Source: a virus
Length of the DNA: 64,000 nucleotides
Strand: one strand, 5' to 3'
Virus record (IMG/VR): IMGVR_UViG_3300044618_000993
Location: 1-64,000 of that record
Below, piece by piece: positions 32,709-40,325 of the stretch. Within the stretch, counting starts at the first letter, position 1; every line of letters begins with the position of its first letter. The notes beneath the pieces are model-generated. The model worked only from the letters and a program-made list of their open reading frames with translations, did no database searches and had not been told where the DNA came from. The translations under genes and the position numbers were made by a program.

Positions 32709-32739
32709 TTTGCACAATTAAATTTTTATACTACATTTG
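32709..32739 (+). promoter_or_regulatory. Full Bacteroidota promoter (TTTG-N19-TACATTTG)
   Basis: TTTG at 32709-32712, a 19-base spacer and TACATTTG at 32732-32739 match both -33 and -7 elements at the standard distance. The box ends four bases before ATG 32744, so the transcript is nearly leaderless. Confidence 0.8.
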
Positions 32740-32743
32740 TAGT

Positions 32744-32899
32744 ATGACTAAAGAACAAATCTATCAAGTATTGTCAGCCGCATTAGATGCAGCTACTTTG
32801 AAAGGGGCTTTTAGTTTACAAGACACACGCACAGTAACTGATGCGTTGTTAGCCCTACAAAAAGAGTTCGGAATTAATCAAGACGAAGAAGCCAAGTAA
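32744..32899 (+). CDS. Tiny unknown protein before the glycosyltransferase gene
   Basis: This 51-residue protein (MTKEQIYQVLSAALDAATLK to NQDEEAK) is too short for routine ORF calling but lies directly after a complete promoter and couples by TAATG to the next gene. It is predicted to be an amphipathic helical bundle with an acidic tail. I recall similar short proteins beside tail genes of Bacteroidota phages, but no function is known. Confidence 0.7.
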   Translation: MTKEQIYQVLSAALDAATLKGAFSLQDTRTVTDALLALQKEFGINQDEEAK

Positions 32900-34062
32900 T
32901 GAAGCCTCTGTTCTCTATAGTATTAATTTCTAAGAACGAAGAAAACACATTGCCTAAGTGCCTAGATTCCTTAGAAGAGTTTAGGCAACTAGGTGGTGAG
33001 ATTATTTTAGCCGATACAGGATCAACAGATAGGACGGTTGAAATCGCCAACCAATACGGTTGCAAGGTATTCAACATAAACGCCACAGTCTCTGTAAGCC
33101 CAGAGATGTGTGATGCTATAAACAAACAACTAGACGAAAGGGATTTACTAGTCATGCCAAGCGATGGTGTAAGCATATTTGACTTTGCCTCCGCCAGAAA
33201 TCAAGCCACAGCCATGGCAACAAATGATTTCATTATTAGCCTAGACTGCGATGAGGTATACACAAGCCTTGACATTGAGGCAATAAACAAACTGATAGAG
33301 AGTGGCGTTGACCAATTAGACTATCAATTTATCTATGCCCACAACGAAGATGGCAGTCCTTCAATGCAGTTTAGGCAATCAAAGGCATTTAATAGAAAGA
33401 AGTTACAGTGGAGGGGAGTCATCCATGAGGTGTTACATACTACTGAGCGTATCAATAGCGTATCTGTAACGGAGGATGTAATAAAGTTAGAACACTGGCA
33501 GGAGCCAGGTAAAGAGTCTAGGGGTAAGTATTTATTAGGATTAGCATACGACTGCTATATCAATCCAGGCAACGATAGAAACAAGCATTACTATGCTAGA
33601 GAGTTAATGTACCAAGCAAGACCTTACTCAGCAATTAAGCACTTCGAGGAGCACATCCAAATGGATAAGTGGGATATTGAGAAGGCTCAAAGCTACACAT
33701 ACATTGGTGACTGCTATGGAATGTTGGATGATCAGCAAGAACAGATGGCCAGCTATGCCAAGGCAATCATCATTGATCCAAACAGAGCTGAACCATTTGT
33801 TAAGTCTGCATGGGCTATGCTAACCAACGGAAGCTTCAAGGCAGCGATAGGATACGCCAAGGCTGCGCAGGAAGTAGATTGGACAGACTACTATCAAAAT
33901 CACATCAGTCACTACACTGATGAGCCGCATAGAATAATGTACTTAGCGTATGGTTATATAGGTAACGTATCTATGGCACAGTACCACATAAACAAATGCC
34001 TATGGTACAAGCCAAACGATCCTTACTACATAGACCACAGAAAGTACTATTTTAACGACTAA
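32899..34062 (+). CDS. Glycosyltransferase family 2 with C-terminal helical repeats
   Basis: This 387-residue protein has a GT-A fold N-terminus: the nucleotide-sugar-binding segment around LADTGSTDRT (38-46) and a DCD metal motif (116-118) in LDCDEVY. Family members move a sugar from a nucleotide donor to an acceptor. The C-terminal part (about 210-380) looks like TPR-type helical repeats, typical of glycosyltransferases acting on proteins or on surface polymers. The start overlaps the previous stop (TAATG). Its position among tail genes suggests that it modifies a virion protein or the host surface, perhaps to block superinfection. The acceptor is not shown by the sequence. Confidence 0.85.
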   Translation: MKPLFSIVLISKNEENTLPKCLDSLEEFRQLGGEIILADTGSTDRTVEIANQYGCKVFNINATVSVSPEMCDAINKQLDERDLLVMPSDGVSIFDFASARNQATAMATNDFIISLDCDEVYTSLDIEAINKLIESGVDQLDYQFIYAHNEDGSPSMQFRQSKAFNRKKLQWRGVIHEVLHTTERINSVSVTEDVIKLEHWQEPGKESRGKYLLGLAYDCYINPGNDRNKHYYARELMYQARPYSAIKHFEEHIQMDKWDIEKAQSYTYIGDCYGMLDDQQEQMASYAKAIIIDPNRAEPFVKSAWAMLTNGSFKAAIGYAKAAQEVDWTDYYQNHISHYTDEPHRIMYLAYGYIGNVSMAQYHINKCLWYKPNDPYYIDHRKYYFND

Positions 34063-34092
34063 AAATAAATAACAACATAATCTTAAATTGGG

Positions 34093-34100
34093 TAAATTTG
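34093..34100 (+). promoter_or_regulatory. Bacteroidota -7 promoter element (TAAATTTG)
   Basis: TAAATTTG lies in the gap after the glycosyltransferase gene and ends 23 bases before ATG 34124. It also supports that ATG, and not the alternative upstream start at 34088, as the start of the next gene. No clear -33 element. Confidence 0.5.
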
Positions 34101-34123
34101 CTATCAGTAAATTCTTAAAACTT

Positions 34124-34639
34124 ATGGCTACAATAAATAAGGACCAAAACAACGCAATTATTGTCACTCCTGACAACTGCACCAGACCTTCAATTTTTTC
34201 TGATTGGAAATCTGCAAGTGTTTCATATTCAGCTAATAGCGTAACATTAAACATTGACAACAAAGGTTTTAAGTTTGGTGCTTGGCCTTATACTCCATGC
34301 GGAGTAATCACTAGCATTAACGGAGCTGCAATCGCAGGCTTAACCAATGCTCAGGTTGCTACCATCATTGAGAAAGCTGTGTTAACTGACGATGCATTCT
34401 CTGGTACTCCAACCTATGCAACTAGTGCTACTCCATACGTAGGAACATTTACTGCAATCCACGCTATAACTGATACAGTTATTGATACCACTAACTCATC
34501 TAACCCAAAGGTTACAGGTGGTACTAACCCATTGACTAACTTGACAGGCGTTACCATCAAAGCTGGTGACACTATCTATGGTACATGGACTCAAGTTCAA
34601 TTAACAAGCGGAACAGCAGTATTGTATTCTCCATTGTAA
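34124..34639 (+). CDS. Unknown tail-module protein
   Basis: This 171-residue protein starts MATINKDQNNAI; the upstream start at 34088 would overlap the promoter box. It is Thr/Ala/Ser-rich with short beta segments and no membrane segment. It lies one base from the adhesin gene at 34641 and is probably co-transcribed. A structural or fibre-accessory role is the simplest reading, without direct evidence. Confidence 0.58.
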   Translation: MATINKDQNNAIIVTPDNCTRPSIFSDWKSASVSYSANSVTLNIDNKGFKFGAWPYTPCGVITSINGAAIAGLTNAQVATIIEKAVLTDDAFSGTPTYATSATPYVGTFTAIHAITDTVIDTTNSSNPKVTGGTNPLTNLTGVTIKAGDTIYGTWTQVQLTSGTAVLYSPL

Positions 34640-34640
34640 T

Positions 34641-36803
34641 ATGAGATTAGGCTTAGGTTTAGGAGTTAAGAATAGTGGATTTGTTGGAGGCTATGACTCT
34701 GCAACCTCTGCGTTTTTGGCTGCCACTGGTATTACTAGTAAAACTGAATCTGATGCGGTAAACAATCTTGTTATAAGGCTTAAATCATACGGCCTATGGT
34801 CGAAGATGAAAGCTATCTATCCGTTTGTTTCTGATACTTACAATCTAACAAGCTACACAGAGGACTTTGATAATTGGGGTAAAACTGCGGCTACTGTTAG
34901 CGTAAATACAATAGTTGCACCAAATGGAACTACAACGGCTGATAAAATAATTCCAAATACAAGTAATACGAGCCATCAAGTATCTTCAAGTATAATATCA
35001 GTTACATCTGGTATTCCCTATACACGAAGTATTTATGTAAAAAAAGGAGAATATTCAAATGTAGTATTATCGATTGGGGGATTTAGTGCCTATAATGATT
35101 GGAAATATGTAGCTTTTAATTTAGATACAAATACATTTACTGCGGCTTCAAGTTCAACAACTTATACATCTACTATAATTGGGAATGGATGGGTGCGTTT
35201 ATCATTTACAGTAACTCCAACAAGTACAAACAATGATACATTTGTTATTAAAGTTTCAAATGACCCAAATAATACAAGCCAAAATCCATCTTTTGCTGGT
35301 GATGGAACAAGCGGAATATATCTTTGGGGCGCTCAATGGGAACAAGCAAGTTCAGCTTCAACCTACCAACCAATAGCCACAACCCCAGCAAACAGATTTG
35401 TAAGCCAATTTAAATATAACCTTAAAGACGCCAGAGACCTTGACGCTGCATTCAGATTAGCGTTTAATGGTACTTGGACATATTCAAAACAAGGTGCAAC
35501 AAGTAATGGAACAAACGCATATGCAAGAACTTACTTTGTTCCAAGTGTGCATTTAACTGCCCCTAATCAATCAGCTTCTTTGTATTCAAGAACAAATGTA
35601 GCTTCAACAAGTAATAGTTTTGACTTATCATCAGTAACAACTGGAGTAGGAAATTTCTCCTTAAACATTGATGCATTTGTTGCAGGAATAAAAGCATTTG
35701 TTAGATTTGGTCTCACTCAAGATGTTAGAATAACTACTGCACAAAGAAATGACGGCTATTTTGTAGGCTCAAGAACATCTGCTACAATGCTTAAATTATA
35801 TAGAAGCAATGTAATATTGGGAACTACTACAACAGCAGATACTGGAATTTCTACAACCGAAGTCCCTCTTGGCGTTGAAAGTGTTGGCGGTACATTATCT
35901 GGATATTCTGCTAAACAATATGCTTTTTGTCATATCGGAGACGGCTTAACAGACACAGAGGCAACTAACCTATACACTTCAGTTCAATTATTCCAACAAG
36001 AATTAAGCAGATATGTAGGCGTGCCTATTGTAAGTGATGCAAATGCTCAAGCGTTTCTTGATGCTGCGGTTATAACTGACCAAACACAAGCTAATGCAGT
36101 AAACACTTTAGTAACTGACTTAAAGACCTACGGATTATGGACTAAAATGAAAGCCATTTATCCTTTCGTTGGCGGAACTGCAAGTACTCACAAATGGAAC
36201 TTAAAAGACCCTCGTGATTTGGATGCGGCTTATAGACTTGCATTTAGTGGGGCGTGGACACATAGCTCAACTGGAGCTTTACCAAACGGTGCTAACGCTT
36301 ATGCAAACACTTTCTTTAATCAACAAGGGAATTGGACAAGCACAAGCAATGGTGCAATGGGTTTATATTTGAGAACAAATTCAGTTGGAGCTTATTGTGA
36401 TATGGGTGCAGGGACTATTTCAAGTGGTTTAAATAGCTCAACAATTTATTCTCGTTTTACTGGGGATGTAGTTTTTAGTGGGTTAAACTGTAGTGCTGTC
36501 ACTCCAAGTTCAGCAAATACAAATTCACAAGGATTTCACGCAGTAAGCAGAACAAACTCAACTTCATATAGCAGATATAAAAGAGGCACTTCAACTATAA
36601 ATTTAACAAATACAGATTCAATAGGTACAAATATAAATAGGAATATTTATTTAGGTGCTGGCAATGACGCAATAACTGCTGCAAGTTATTCTAATAGAGA
36701 AATTGCATATAGTTTCTTGGGCGATGGATTAACACAAAGCGAAATAGATTTGTATTATACTGCGGTTCAAAATTTCCAAACTTCATTATCAAGACAAGTT
36801 TAA
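34641..36803 (+). CDS. Duplicated-domain tail adhesin with an inserted carbohydrate-binding-like domain
   Basis: This 720-residue protein holds two copies of a domain that opens with 'AFLxAAxIT-x-QxxAVNxLVxxLKxYGLWxKMKAIYPFV' (residues about 24-65 and 467-510). In the first copy an extra domain of about 185 residues follows (about 66-250; it includes IVAPNGTTTADKI and a GIYLWGAQWEQ tail), then the shared block NLKDARDLDAAFRLAFNGTW. In the second copy the shared blocks follow directly. The insert resembles beta-sandwich carbohydrate-binding domains of phage tail proteins. Each copy ends in GDGL-T-x-(S/T)E-(I/A)-x-x-(L/Y)-Y. It is probably a host-surface-binding tail protein. Confidence 0.72.
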   Translation: MRLGLGLGVKNSGFVGGYDSATSAFLAATGITSKTESDAVNNLVIRLKSYGLWSKMKAIYPFVSDTYNLTSYTEDFDNWGKTAATVSVNTIVAPNGTTTADKIIPNTSNTSHQVSSSIISVTSGIPYTRSIYVKKGEYSNVVLSIGGFSAYNDWKYVAFNLDTNTFTAASSSTTYTSTIIGNGWVRLSFTVTPTSTNNDTFVIKVSNDPNNTSQNPSFAGDGTSGIYLWGAQWEQASSASTYQPIATTPANRFVSQFKYNLKDARDLDAAFRLAFNGTWTYSKQGATSNGTNAYARTYFVPSVHLTAPNQSASLYSRTNVASTSNSFDLSSVTTGVGNFSLNIDAFVAGIKAFVRFGLTQDVRITTAQRNDGYFVGSRTSATMLKLYRSNVILGTTTTADTGISTTEVPLGVESVGGTLSGYSAKQYAFCHIGDGLTDTEATNLYTSVQLFQQELSRYVGVPIVSDANAQAFLDAAVITDQTQANAVNTLVTDLKTYGLWTKMKAIYPFVGGTASTHKWNLKDPRDLDAAYRLAFSGAWTHSSTGALPNGANAYANTFFNQQGNWTSTSNGAMGLYLRTNSVGAYCDMGAGTISSGLNSSTIYSRFTGDVVFSGLNCSAVTPSSANTNSQGFHAVSRTNSTSYSRYKRGTSTINLTNTDSIGTNINRNIYLGAGNDAITAASYSNREIAYSFLGDGLTQSEIDLYYTAVQNFQTSLSRQV

Positions 36804-36816
36804 ATAATATAATAAA

Positions 36817-37041
36817 ATGGAAGGCTACCTTTTAGACATACCACAAAAAGATTCAATTCAAGGCGTAATGTACGCCCCTGACCAGTATTTCAATTGTGTG
36901 CAAGATATTAACGCAGATTGGTTTACTTTTTTGTCAGCTGATGACATCGTAATAATAACTAATTCAGAATGGGCTTGGATACTTGATTGCCCTTTCGTTG
37001 AGTATATCCCACCAATTCCACCGACACCGATAAATGAGTAA
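36817..37041 (+). CDS. Small unknown protein, Trp- and Pro-rich
   Basis: This 74-residue acidic protein starts MEGYLLDIPQKDS and has three Trp residues (W42, W56, W58 approx.) and a Pro-rich tail (PPIPPTPINE). It sits 13 bases after the adhesin gene on the same strand. It may be a tail assembly chaperone or fibre tip, but nothing specific is recognised. Confidence 0.55.
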   Translation: MEGYLLDIPQKDSIQGVMYAPDQYFNCVQDINADWFTFLSADDIVIITNSEWAWILDCPFVEYIPPIPPTPINE

Positions 37042-37043
37042 TT

Positions 37044-37112
37044 ATGAAAAAGAAATTATTTAACATACTAGAAGAAGTTGTGGCCTTCTTGACCACTTGG
37101 AATATACTATAA
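37044..37112 (+). CDS. Tiny unknown ORF (22 residues)
   Basis: MKKKLFNILEEVVAFLTTWNIL begins two bases after the previous stop codon and ends in a TAATG overlap with the next ATG, which argues for translation. It is a basic, amphipathic, hydrophobic peptide that could sit in a membrane. Evidence is limited to the coupling pattern. Confidence 0.4.
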   Translation: MKKKLFNILEEVVAFLTTWNIL

Positions 37113-37315
37113 TGAAAGACATTTTCATAAACAAATTACACGATTACGAGGGATTAATGGCCTTCAGCAGTTGCTTCCTTATGATGCAGACAATAGATTG
37201 GACTAACGAGATTATTAAATACATCGTCAGCTTCACTATGTCGATCCTAAGCGCATATGTTGTAAACAGACTCAAGAAACGTTGGGATAAAAAAGAAAAC
37301 AATACAGAGTTATAA
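37112..37315 (+). CDS. Small membrane protein, unknown
   Basis: This 67-residue protein starts MKDIFINKLHDYE; the ATG overlaps the previous stop (TAATG), so an upstream in-frame start at 37097 is not preferred. A single hydrophobic helix (about residues 38-55, YIVSFTMSILSAYVV) is followed by a basic segment (NRLKKRWDKK). It ends the rightward tail operon. Possible roles include a late membrane or lysis accessory protein. Confidence 0.55.
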   Translation: MKDIFINKLHDYEGLMAFSSCFLMMQTIDWTNEIIKYIVSFTMSILSAYVVNRLKKRWDKKENNTEL

Positions 37316-37335
37316 CAACCTATTAATTAAATTGT

Positions 37336-37343
37336 TAACTTTG
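37336..37343 (+). promoter_or_regulatory. Bacteroidota -7 promoter element (TAACTTTG)
   Basis: TAACTTTG lies in the gap after 37315. A strong hairpin terminator follows within 45 bases, so the transcript would be a short leader or small RNA unless read through into the gene at 37424. No -33 element is evident. Confidence 0.5.
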
Positions 37344-37383
37344 AAATCTCCTGTTTTTTTCATTGTATCATGGCTAGAAATCC

Positions 37384-37411
37384 CCCTTGACTCACATCGA
37401 GGGGTTTTCTT
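37384..37411 (+). terminator. Rho-independent terminator / attenuator
   Basis: A stem of CCCCTTGA with TCGAGGGG (8 pairs, one G-T) and a 6-base loop is followed by TTTTCTTTT. It lies between the -7 box at 37336 and the gene at 37424, so it either ends the tail operon or attenuates the nuclease gene. Confidence 0.75.
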
Positions 37412-37423
37412 TTAGTAAACAAT

Positions 37424-37831
37424 ATGGCAAAGAAGTGTACCGTCGAAGAGTGTAACTACCCAGTGTTTTCAAGGGGTTACTGCAAAATCCATCAAAGGCT
37501 TAGGAAGGATAAAAAGCCTAAGGCTCCTATCAAGCAAGAAACAATAGAAACACTTAACGGTAAAACAGAGATAGATATATTCAACGAGATATGGGAGGAA
37601 AGACCTCACGTGTCTGAGTTATCTGGCAAGCCCTTACCATACGACAAAACAAATATGAAAATGTGGGTCTGTCAATTCCTTCATGTAATAAATAAGGGTC
37701 GTAGCCCATCGCTTAGATTGGATAAACGTAATATACTCCTAGGTACCCCAGAAGAACATAGATTCCAAGATCAATACGAAATCTTTAAGATAAGAAAGAT
37801 TGAAATGTTGAGAAAATTATATGTTAAATGA
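37424..37831 (+). CDS. NinG/HNH-like nuclease with zinc-finger start
   Basis: This 135-residue protein has an N-terminal C-x(4)-C...C-x(2)-H pattern (Cys5, Cys10, Cys19, His22; MAKKCTVEECNYPVFSRGYC) followed by a basic stretch. The C-terminal half carries HVINKGRSPSLRLDKRN and a C-terminal EEH (residues about 86-113). The arrangement resembles the NinG/Rap recombination nuclease family and related HNH proteins. The first His-Asn-His residues are partly visible, so activity is uncertain. It opens the cluster of three nuclease genes at the right end of the tail module. Confidence 0.6.
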   Translation: MAKKCTVEECNYPVFSRGYCKIHQRLRKDKKPKAPIKQETIETLNGKTEIDIFNEIWEERPHVSELSGKPLPYDKTNMKMWVCQFLHVINKGRSPSLRLDKRNILLGTPEEHRFQDQYEIFKIRKIEMLRKLYVK

Positions 37832-37852
37832 TGAATATATGATTAAATGGTG

Positions 37853-37860
37853 TATATTTG
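37853..37860 (+). promoter_or_regulatory. Bacteroidota -7 promoter element (TATATTTG) for the GIY-YIG gene
   Basis: TATATTTG ends 12 bases before ATG 37873, which makes that ATG, and not the upstream start at 37858, the likely start. A stand-alone promoter is common for homing endonucleases. No convincing -33 element. Confidence 0.6.
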
Positions 37861-37872
37861 CATCAATTAATT

Positions 37873-38589
37873 ATGTATTACGTTTATATTCACACAAAAT
37901 CAGACATGACTCCTTTTTACGTTGGCGTTGCTAAAATAAATGAGTCAAGATCAAAAGGCTTTCGCACTACTTATGAAAGAGCGCACGCATTTGCTAAGAG
38001 GCCATATTATTGGAAACAAATAGCATCACAAGGATATTTTATATCTATACACGGGACATATCAAACATTAGCGGAAGCTCACGAAATTGAAAAAGAATTG
38101 ATATTAAAGTATGGTAGAATGGAGTATGATGCAAATGGTATACTATGCAATAGGTCTGTTGGGGGCATAGATTTTAATGCGAAAAAAATAAGACAAATAC
38201 CAATTCTCCAAATTGACATTAACACTAATGAGGTAATAAAAGAATGGAGGCAGCCACAAGACATAGAGACAGCTACTGGATACCTAAGGACAAATATTGT
38301 TAAATGTTGCAGGAAAAAACAAATTACTGCAAATGGTTTTAAATGGCAGTACAAAGAAGATACATTTAAACACATAGATGCCACAGCAGCTAGAAAGAAA
38401 ACAACCAACAAAGGACAAATTTTATTGGCCCATAATTTAGTAACAAATCAAACTATGGAATTTAGGACTCAAGAAGAATGCTGTAAACATACAGGCGTCA
38501 ACAGAAGTTTGATCCATGCTATTTTAAACAAAGGCAAAAAGCACGATGTTTGGTCGTTTAAATATAAAGGCTGGAGTCTTATGCGTTAG
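37873..38589 (+). CDS. GIY-YIG homing endonuclease with NUMOD-type repeats
   Basis: This 238-residue protein begins MYYVYIHTKSD; the N-terminal GIY-YIG domain shows YVYI (residues about 3-6) and YVGV (about 16-19) with a downstream Arg (near residue 25). The C-terminal half carries two copies of a DNA-binding module of NUMOD1 type: 'TNEVIKEWRQPQDIE-x-GYL-x(3)-NIVKCC' (residues about 118-150) and 'TNQTMEFRTQEECCKHTGVNRSLIHAIL' (about 191-220). It is a classic mobile homing endonuclease. It has its own promoter and lies at the edge of the tail module. Its end overlaps the opposing gene at 38579 by 11 bases. Confidence 0.9.
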   Translation: MYYVYIHTKSDMTPFYVGVAKINESRSKGFRTTYERAHAFAKRPYYWKQIASQGYFISIHGTYQTLAEAHEIEKELILKYGRMEYDANGILCNRSVGGIDFNAKKIRQIPILQIDINTNEVIKEWRQPQDIETATGYLRTNIVKCCRKKQITANGFKWQYKEDTFKHIDATAARKKTTNKGQILLAHNLVTNQTMEFRTQEECCKHTGVNRSLIHAILNKGKKHDVWSFKYKGWSLMR

Positions 38590-38926
38590 TATAGCGCTTG
38601 ATATACTCAACACACTTATCATTTACCAATATAAACAGCTTACCCTTCTTCTCATCTGGGAAAGGGTTACACAAGGTAAACCAACACGAAGCGACACCAT
38701 TTCTTTTAACGGATGGTACGGATGCATTCCTTAGCTGACCCTCAGATACACCAGTGATCAAGGCTAATTGTGGAAATGTAATTATATTATAAGCTAAAAC
38801 TTTTTTAACTTCAGCCTCAGTCAAGCTTCTTGATAGAGCTATTCTCTTTATTTGTTCGTCGTTAAAAACCGTAAGTGGCTGAATATCAACAAAGTTCTTA
38901 AGGTTCAATTCTCTTAGATTTGCCAT
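38579..38926 (-). CDS. Small leftward protein, HTH-like, unknown
   Basis: This 115-residue protein starts MANLRELNLKNF; the promoter box lies upstream of this ATG and argues against the in-frame start at 38956. Residues about 28-60 (SRSLTEAEVKKVL... FPQLALITGVSEGQL) look like a helix-turn-helix. The C-terminus has NGVASCWFTLCNPFPDEKKGKLFILV, which is Cys-containing but without a paired metal motif. It is encoded opposite the flanking genes and has its own promoter, consistent with a regulator. It could equally be another recently acquired gene. Confidence 0.55.
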   Translation of the reverse strand: MANLRELNLKNFVDIQPLTVFNDEQIKRIALSRSLTEAEVKKVLAYNIITFPQLALITGVSEGQLRNASVPSVKRNGVASCWFTLCNPFPDEKKGKLFILVNDKCVEYIKRYTNA

Positions 38927-38931
38927 ACCTG

Positions 38932-38939
38932 CAAAGATA
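38932..38939 (-). promoter_or_regulatory. Bacteroidota -7 promoter element (TATCTTTG), leftward
   Basis: On the minus strand TATCTTTG ends at 38932, six bases before ATG 38926, giving an almost leaderless mRNA. It faces away from the rightward box at 39005, so the two form a divergent pair. Confidence 0.65.
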
Positions 38940-39004
38940 CTAATAATCTTTTGCATAGTAAGATATATTTTAATAAATTTTAAACAACTTGACTATCCTA
39001 TGTC

Positions 39005-39012
39005 TATCTTTG
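39005..39012 (+). promoter_or_regulatory. Bacteroidota -7 promoter element (TATCTTTG), rightward
   Basis: TATCTTTG ends four bases before ATG 39017. A TTG lies upstream at 38989-38991, but only 13 bases away, so it is not a standard -33 element. Confidence 0.65.
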
Positions 39013-39016
39013 TGTC

Positions 39017-39244
39017 ATGGCAAATTTAATCACTGTAACCGCTGTAGGAAAGAATGGTATCGCTAGAACGTCTTTTACCATCTCTATCCCTGTATCTCAA
39101 ATCAAAGAAGTAACTGCTGAAACTAAAGGTGTTGCTACTGCTTTGTCAACTATTTACTTATTTGACACTAAAGCTTCTGGTAGCACTAATGACTATCAAG
39201 TTACTATCAACCAAGCTGCTGTAGTAACAGCTGCTAACGCTTAA
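39017..39244 (+). CDS. Small highly expressed-looking protein, probable virion or accessory protein
   Basis: This 75-residue, beta-rich protein starts MANLITVTAVGKNGIART and has no membrane segment. Codon use is very uniform (GCT, ACT, GTT) like that of the capsid gene, which suggests high expression. It is monocistronic, with its own promoter and strong terminator, in the middle of nuclease genes. An opposing small gene also begins MANLRELN, but the two are otherwise unlike. A decoration, cement or scaffold-like virion protein is a possibility; nothing proves it. Confidence 0.6.
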   Translation: MANLITVTAVGKNGIARTSFTISIPVSQIKEVTAETKGVATALSTIYLFDTKASGSTNDYQVTINQAAVVTAANA

Positions 39245-39267
39245 TCATTGATTTGATTAGAAAAATT

Positions 39268-39298
39268 AAGCCCCTTCACTAGATGTTGGGGCTTTTTT
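39268..39298. terminator. Bidirectional terminator between convergent genes
   Basis: A perfect 7-bp stem (AAGCCCC 39268-39274 with GGGGCTT 39288-39294) and a 13-base loop have TTTTTT on the plus side; on the minus side the hairpin is followed by AATTTTTC. The stop codon of the leftward HNH gene (39297-39299) touches its end, so the hairpin serves both transcripts. Confidence 0.8.
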
Positions 39299-39710
39299 AT
39301 TCTGGGTAATATGTTCTAATTTGATGGCAATTAGCGCATCTAATATCACATTTTCTTATTTCGTTTTTAATTTTTTTAAGGCTATAAGCTCCGCTAGCAA
39401 ACGTGCTCACTAATCCATCTTTACCTCTAATGTGATCAAATTGCATCACTCTGTAGTCGGTAGTCCCGCAATCAACACATTTGCCAAACATTTTTTTGTA
39501 CCTAATGATAAAAGCTCTGTTTCTTGAAATGTTTACCTTGTTTCTTTCTATTCTTTCTCTAGGGTTTAATTGCACCCCTTTAAGATAACATTTACGATCA
39601 CTCTCTCTTTGACAGGTTCTGCAAATTCGCTGAACACCATCCTTGGTTCTTTTGTTTTTGTTGTAATCGGATAATTCTTTTTCCGTTTTACATCTACCAC
39701 ATATTTTCAT
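39297..39710 (-). CDS. HNH endonuclease with zinc-binding cysteines
   Basis: This 137-residue protein begins MKICGRCKTEKELSDY. CxxC pairs are visible at CGRC (4-7) and CRTC (about 30-33) at the N-terminus, and again CVDC (77-80) and CANCH (about 125-129). The HNH core is the segment with FDHIRGKDG (residues about 91-99) plus the closing NCH (127-129). Such single-gene HNH enzymes are typical free-standing homing or recombination nucleases of phages. It is the third nuclease in 2.3 kb and has its own promoter. Confidence 0.88.
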   Translation of the reverse strand: MKICGRCKTEKELSDYNKNKRTKDGVQRICRTCQRESDRKCYLKGVQLNPRERIERNKVNISRNRAFIIRYKKMFGKCVDCGTTDYRVMQFDHIRGKDGLVSTFASGAYSLKKIKNEIRKCDIRCANCHQIRTYYPE

Positions 39711-39726
39711 ACATTTAAAATTTTAT

Positions 39727-39757
39727 CAAATGTACAAAATAGATTTGTAACACGCAA
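39727..39757 (-). promoter_or_regulatory. Bacteroidota promoter for the HNH gene (TTG-N20-TACATTTG)
   Basis: On the minus strand, TACATTTG is at 39734-39727 and TTG at 39757-39755, 20 bases upstream. The box ends 16 bases before ATG 39710. Confidence 0.7.
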
Positions 39758-39778
39758 GCATAATTACAAATTAATTTT

Positions 39779-39806
39779 AAAAACACCCAATTCACCTTGC
39801 AGGTGT
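39779..39806 (-). terminator. Probable terminator of the long leftward operon
   Basis: On the minus strand, ACACC (part of the CACACCTGC run) pairs with GGTGT across a 14-base loop, followed by TTTTT; an inner alternative stem CACC/GGTG also exists. It follows the stop codon of the last gene in the leftward set (39838). Confidence 0.55.
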
Positions 39807-39837
39807 GCACCCTTACAAGATTCCTATTCGCCCTGTT

Positions 39838-40092
39838 CTAATGGGAAGGGGGTTGGGTAATGTCTACATGTCTATTAAATATGTCTACTACCTTATTGTG
39901 AGCAATAGTTACCATGTAATTAAACTGATTGCTATTTTCTGCTTCTCGTACTTCATCCTTAAGGTTCTCTAAAATACTGACAACCTCCTCTTTAATATTA
40001 GAGTCGCACTCATCAAAGTGAGTGTCAATAAACTCCTCTAGTTCTATAACTGAGTCGTATAAACTGTCTGGTTGATCTGGTGTATCGAACAT
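39838..40092 (-). CDS. Small acidic unknown protein
   Basis: This 84-residue protein is rich in Asp and Glu (many in residues 1-55) and predicted mostly helical. It is the last gene of the leftward array and starts two bases after the stop codon of the next upstream gene. No domain is recognised. Confidence 0.58.
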   Translation of the reverse strand: MFDTPDQPDSLYDSVIELEEFIDTHFDECDSNIKEEVVSILENLKDEVREAENSNQFNYMVTIAHNKVVDIFNRHVDITQPPSH

Positions 40093-40094
40093 AT

Positions 40095-40325
40095 TTAATC
40101 TTTATCTACAAATGTAATGAACTCTGGGTCTACTAAAAATACCTTACCTCTGTTATCCCTACAAAGTGCTATGGTCTGAGAGTGGTATCTCCACTCACCG
40201 TTACTGTCCTGCTTAGAGACTGGAGTTAGGCCCCAATCAATAAAGGTTAAGTCATCCCATCCTTCTGGGTCTAACTGCTCACCCTCGTCGTCAAAGACAG
40301 CTGGTCTGTATACTGATACTCTCAT
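40095..40325 (-). CDS. Small unknown protein
   Basis: This 76-residue protein starts MRVSVYRPAVFDDEGEQL. Its beta-like N-terminal part and Trp residues (W23, W31, W45 approx.) do not point to a known family. The start couples to the upstream gene by an ATGA overlap at 40322-40325. An early host-modifying gene is plausible by position. Confidence 0.6.
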   Translation of the reverse strand: MRVSVYRPAVFDDEGEQLDPEGWDDLTFIDWGLTPVSKQDSNGEWRYHSQTIALCRDNRGKVFLVDPEFITFVDKD

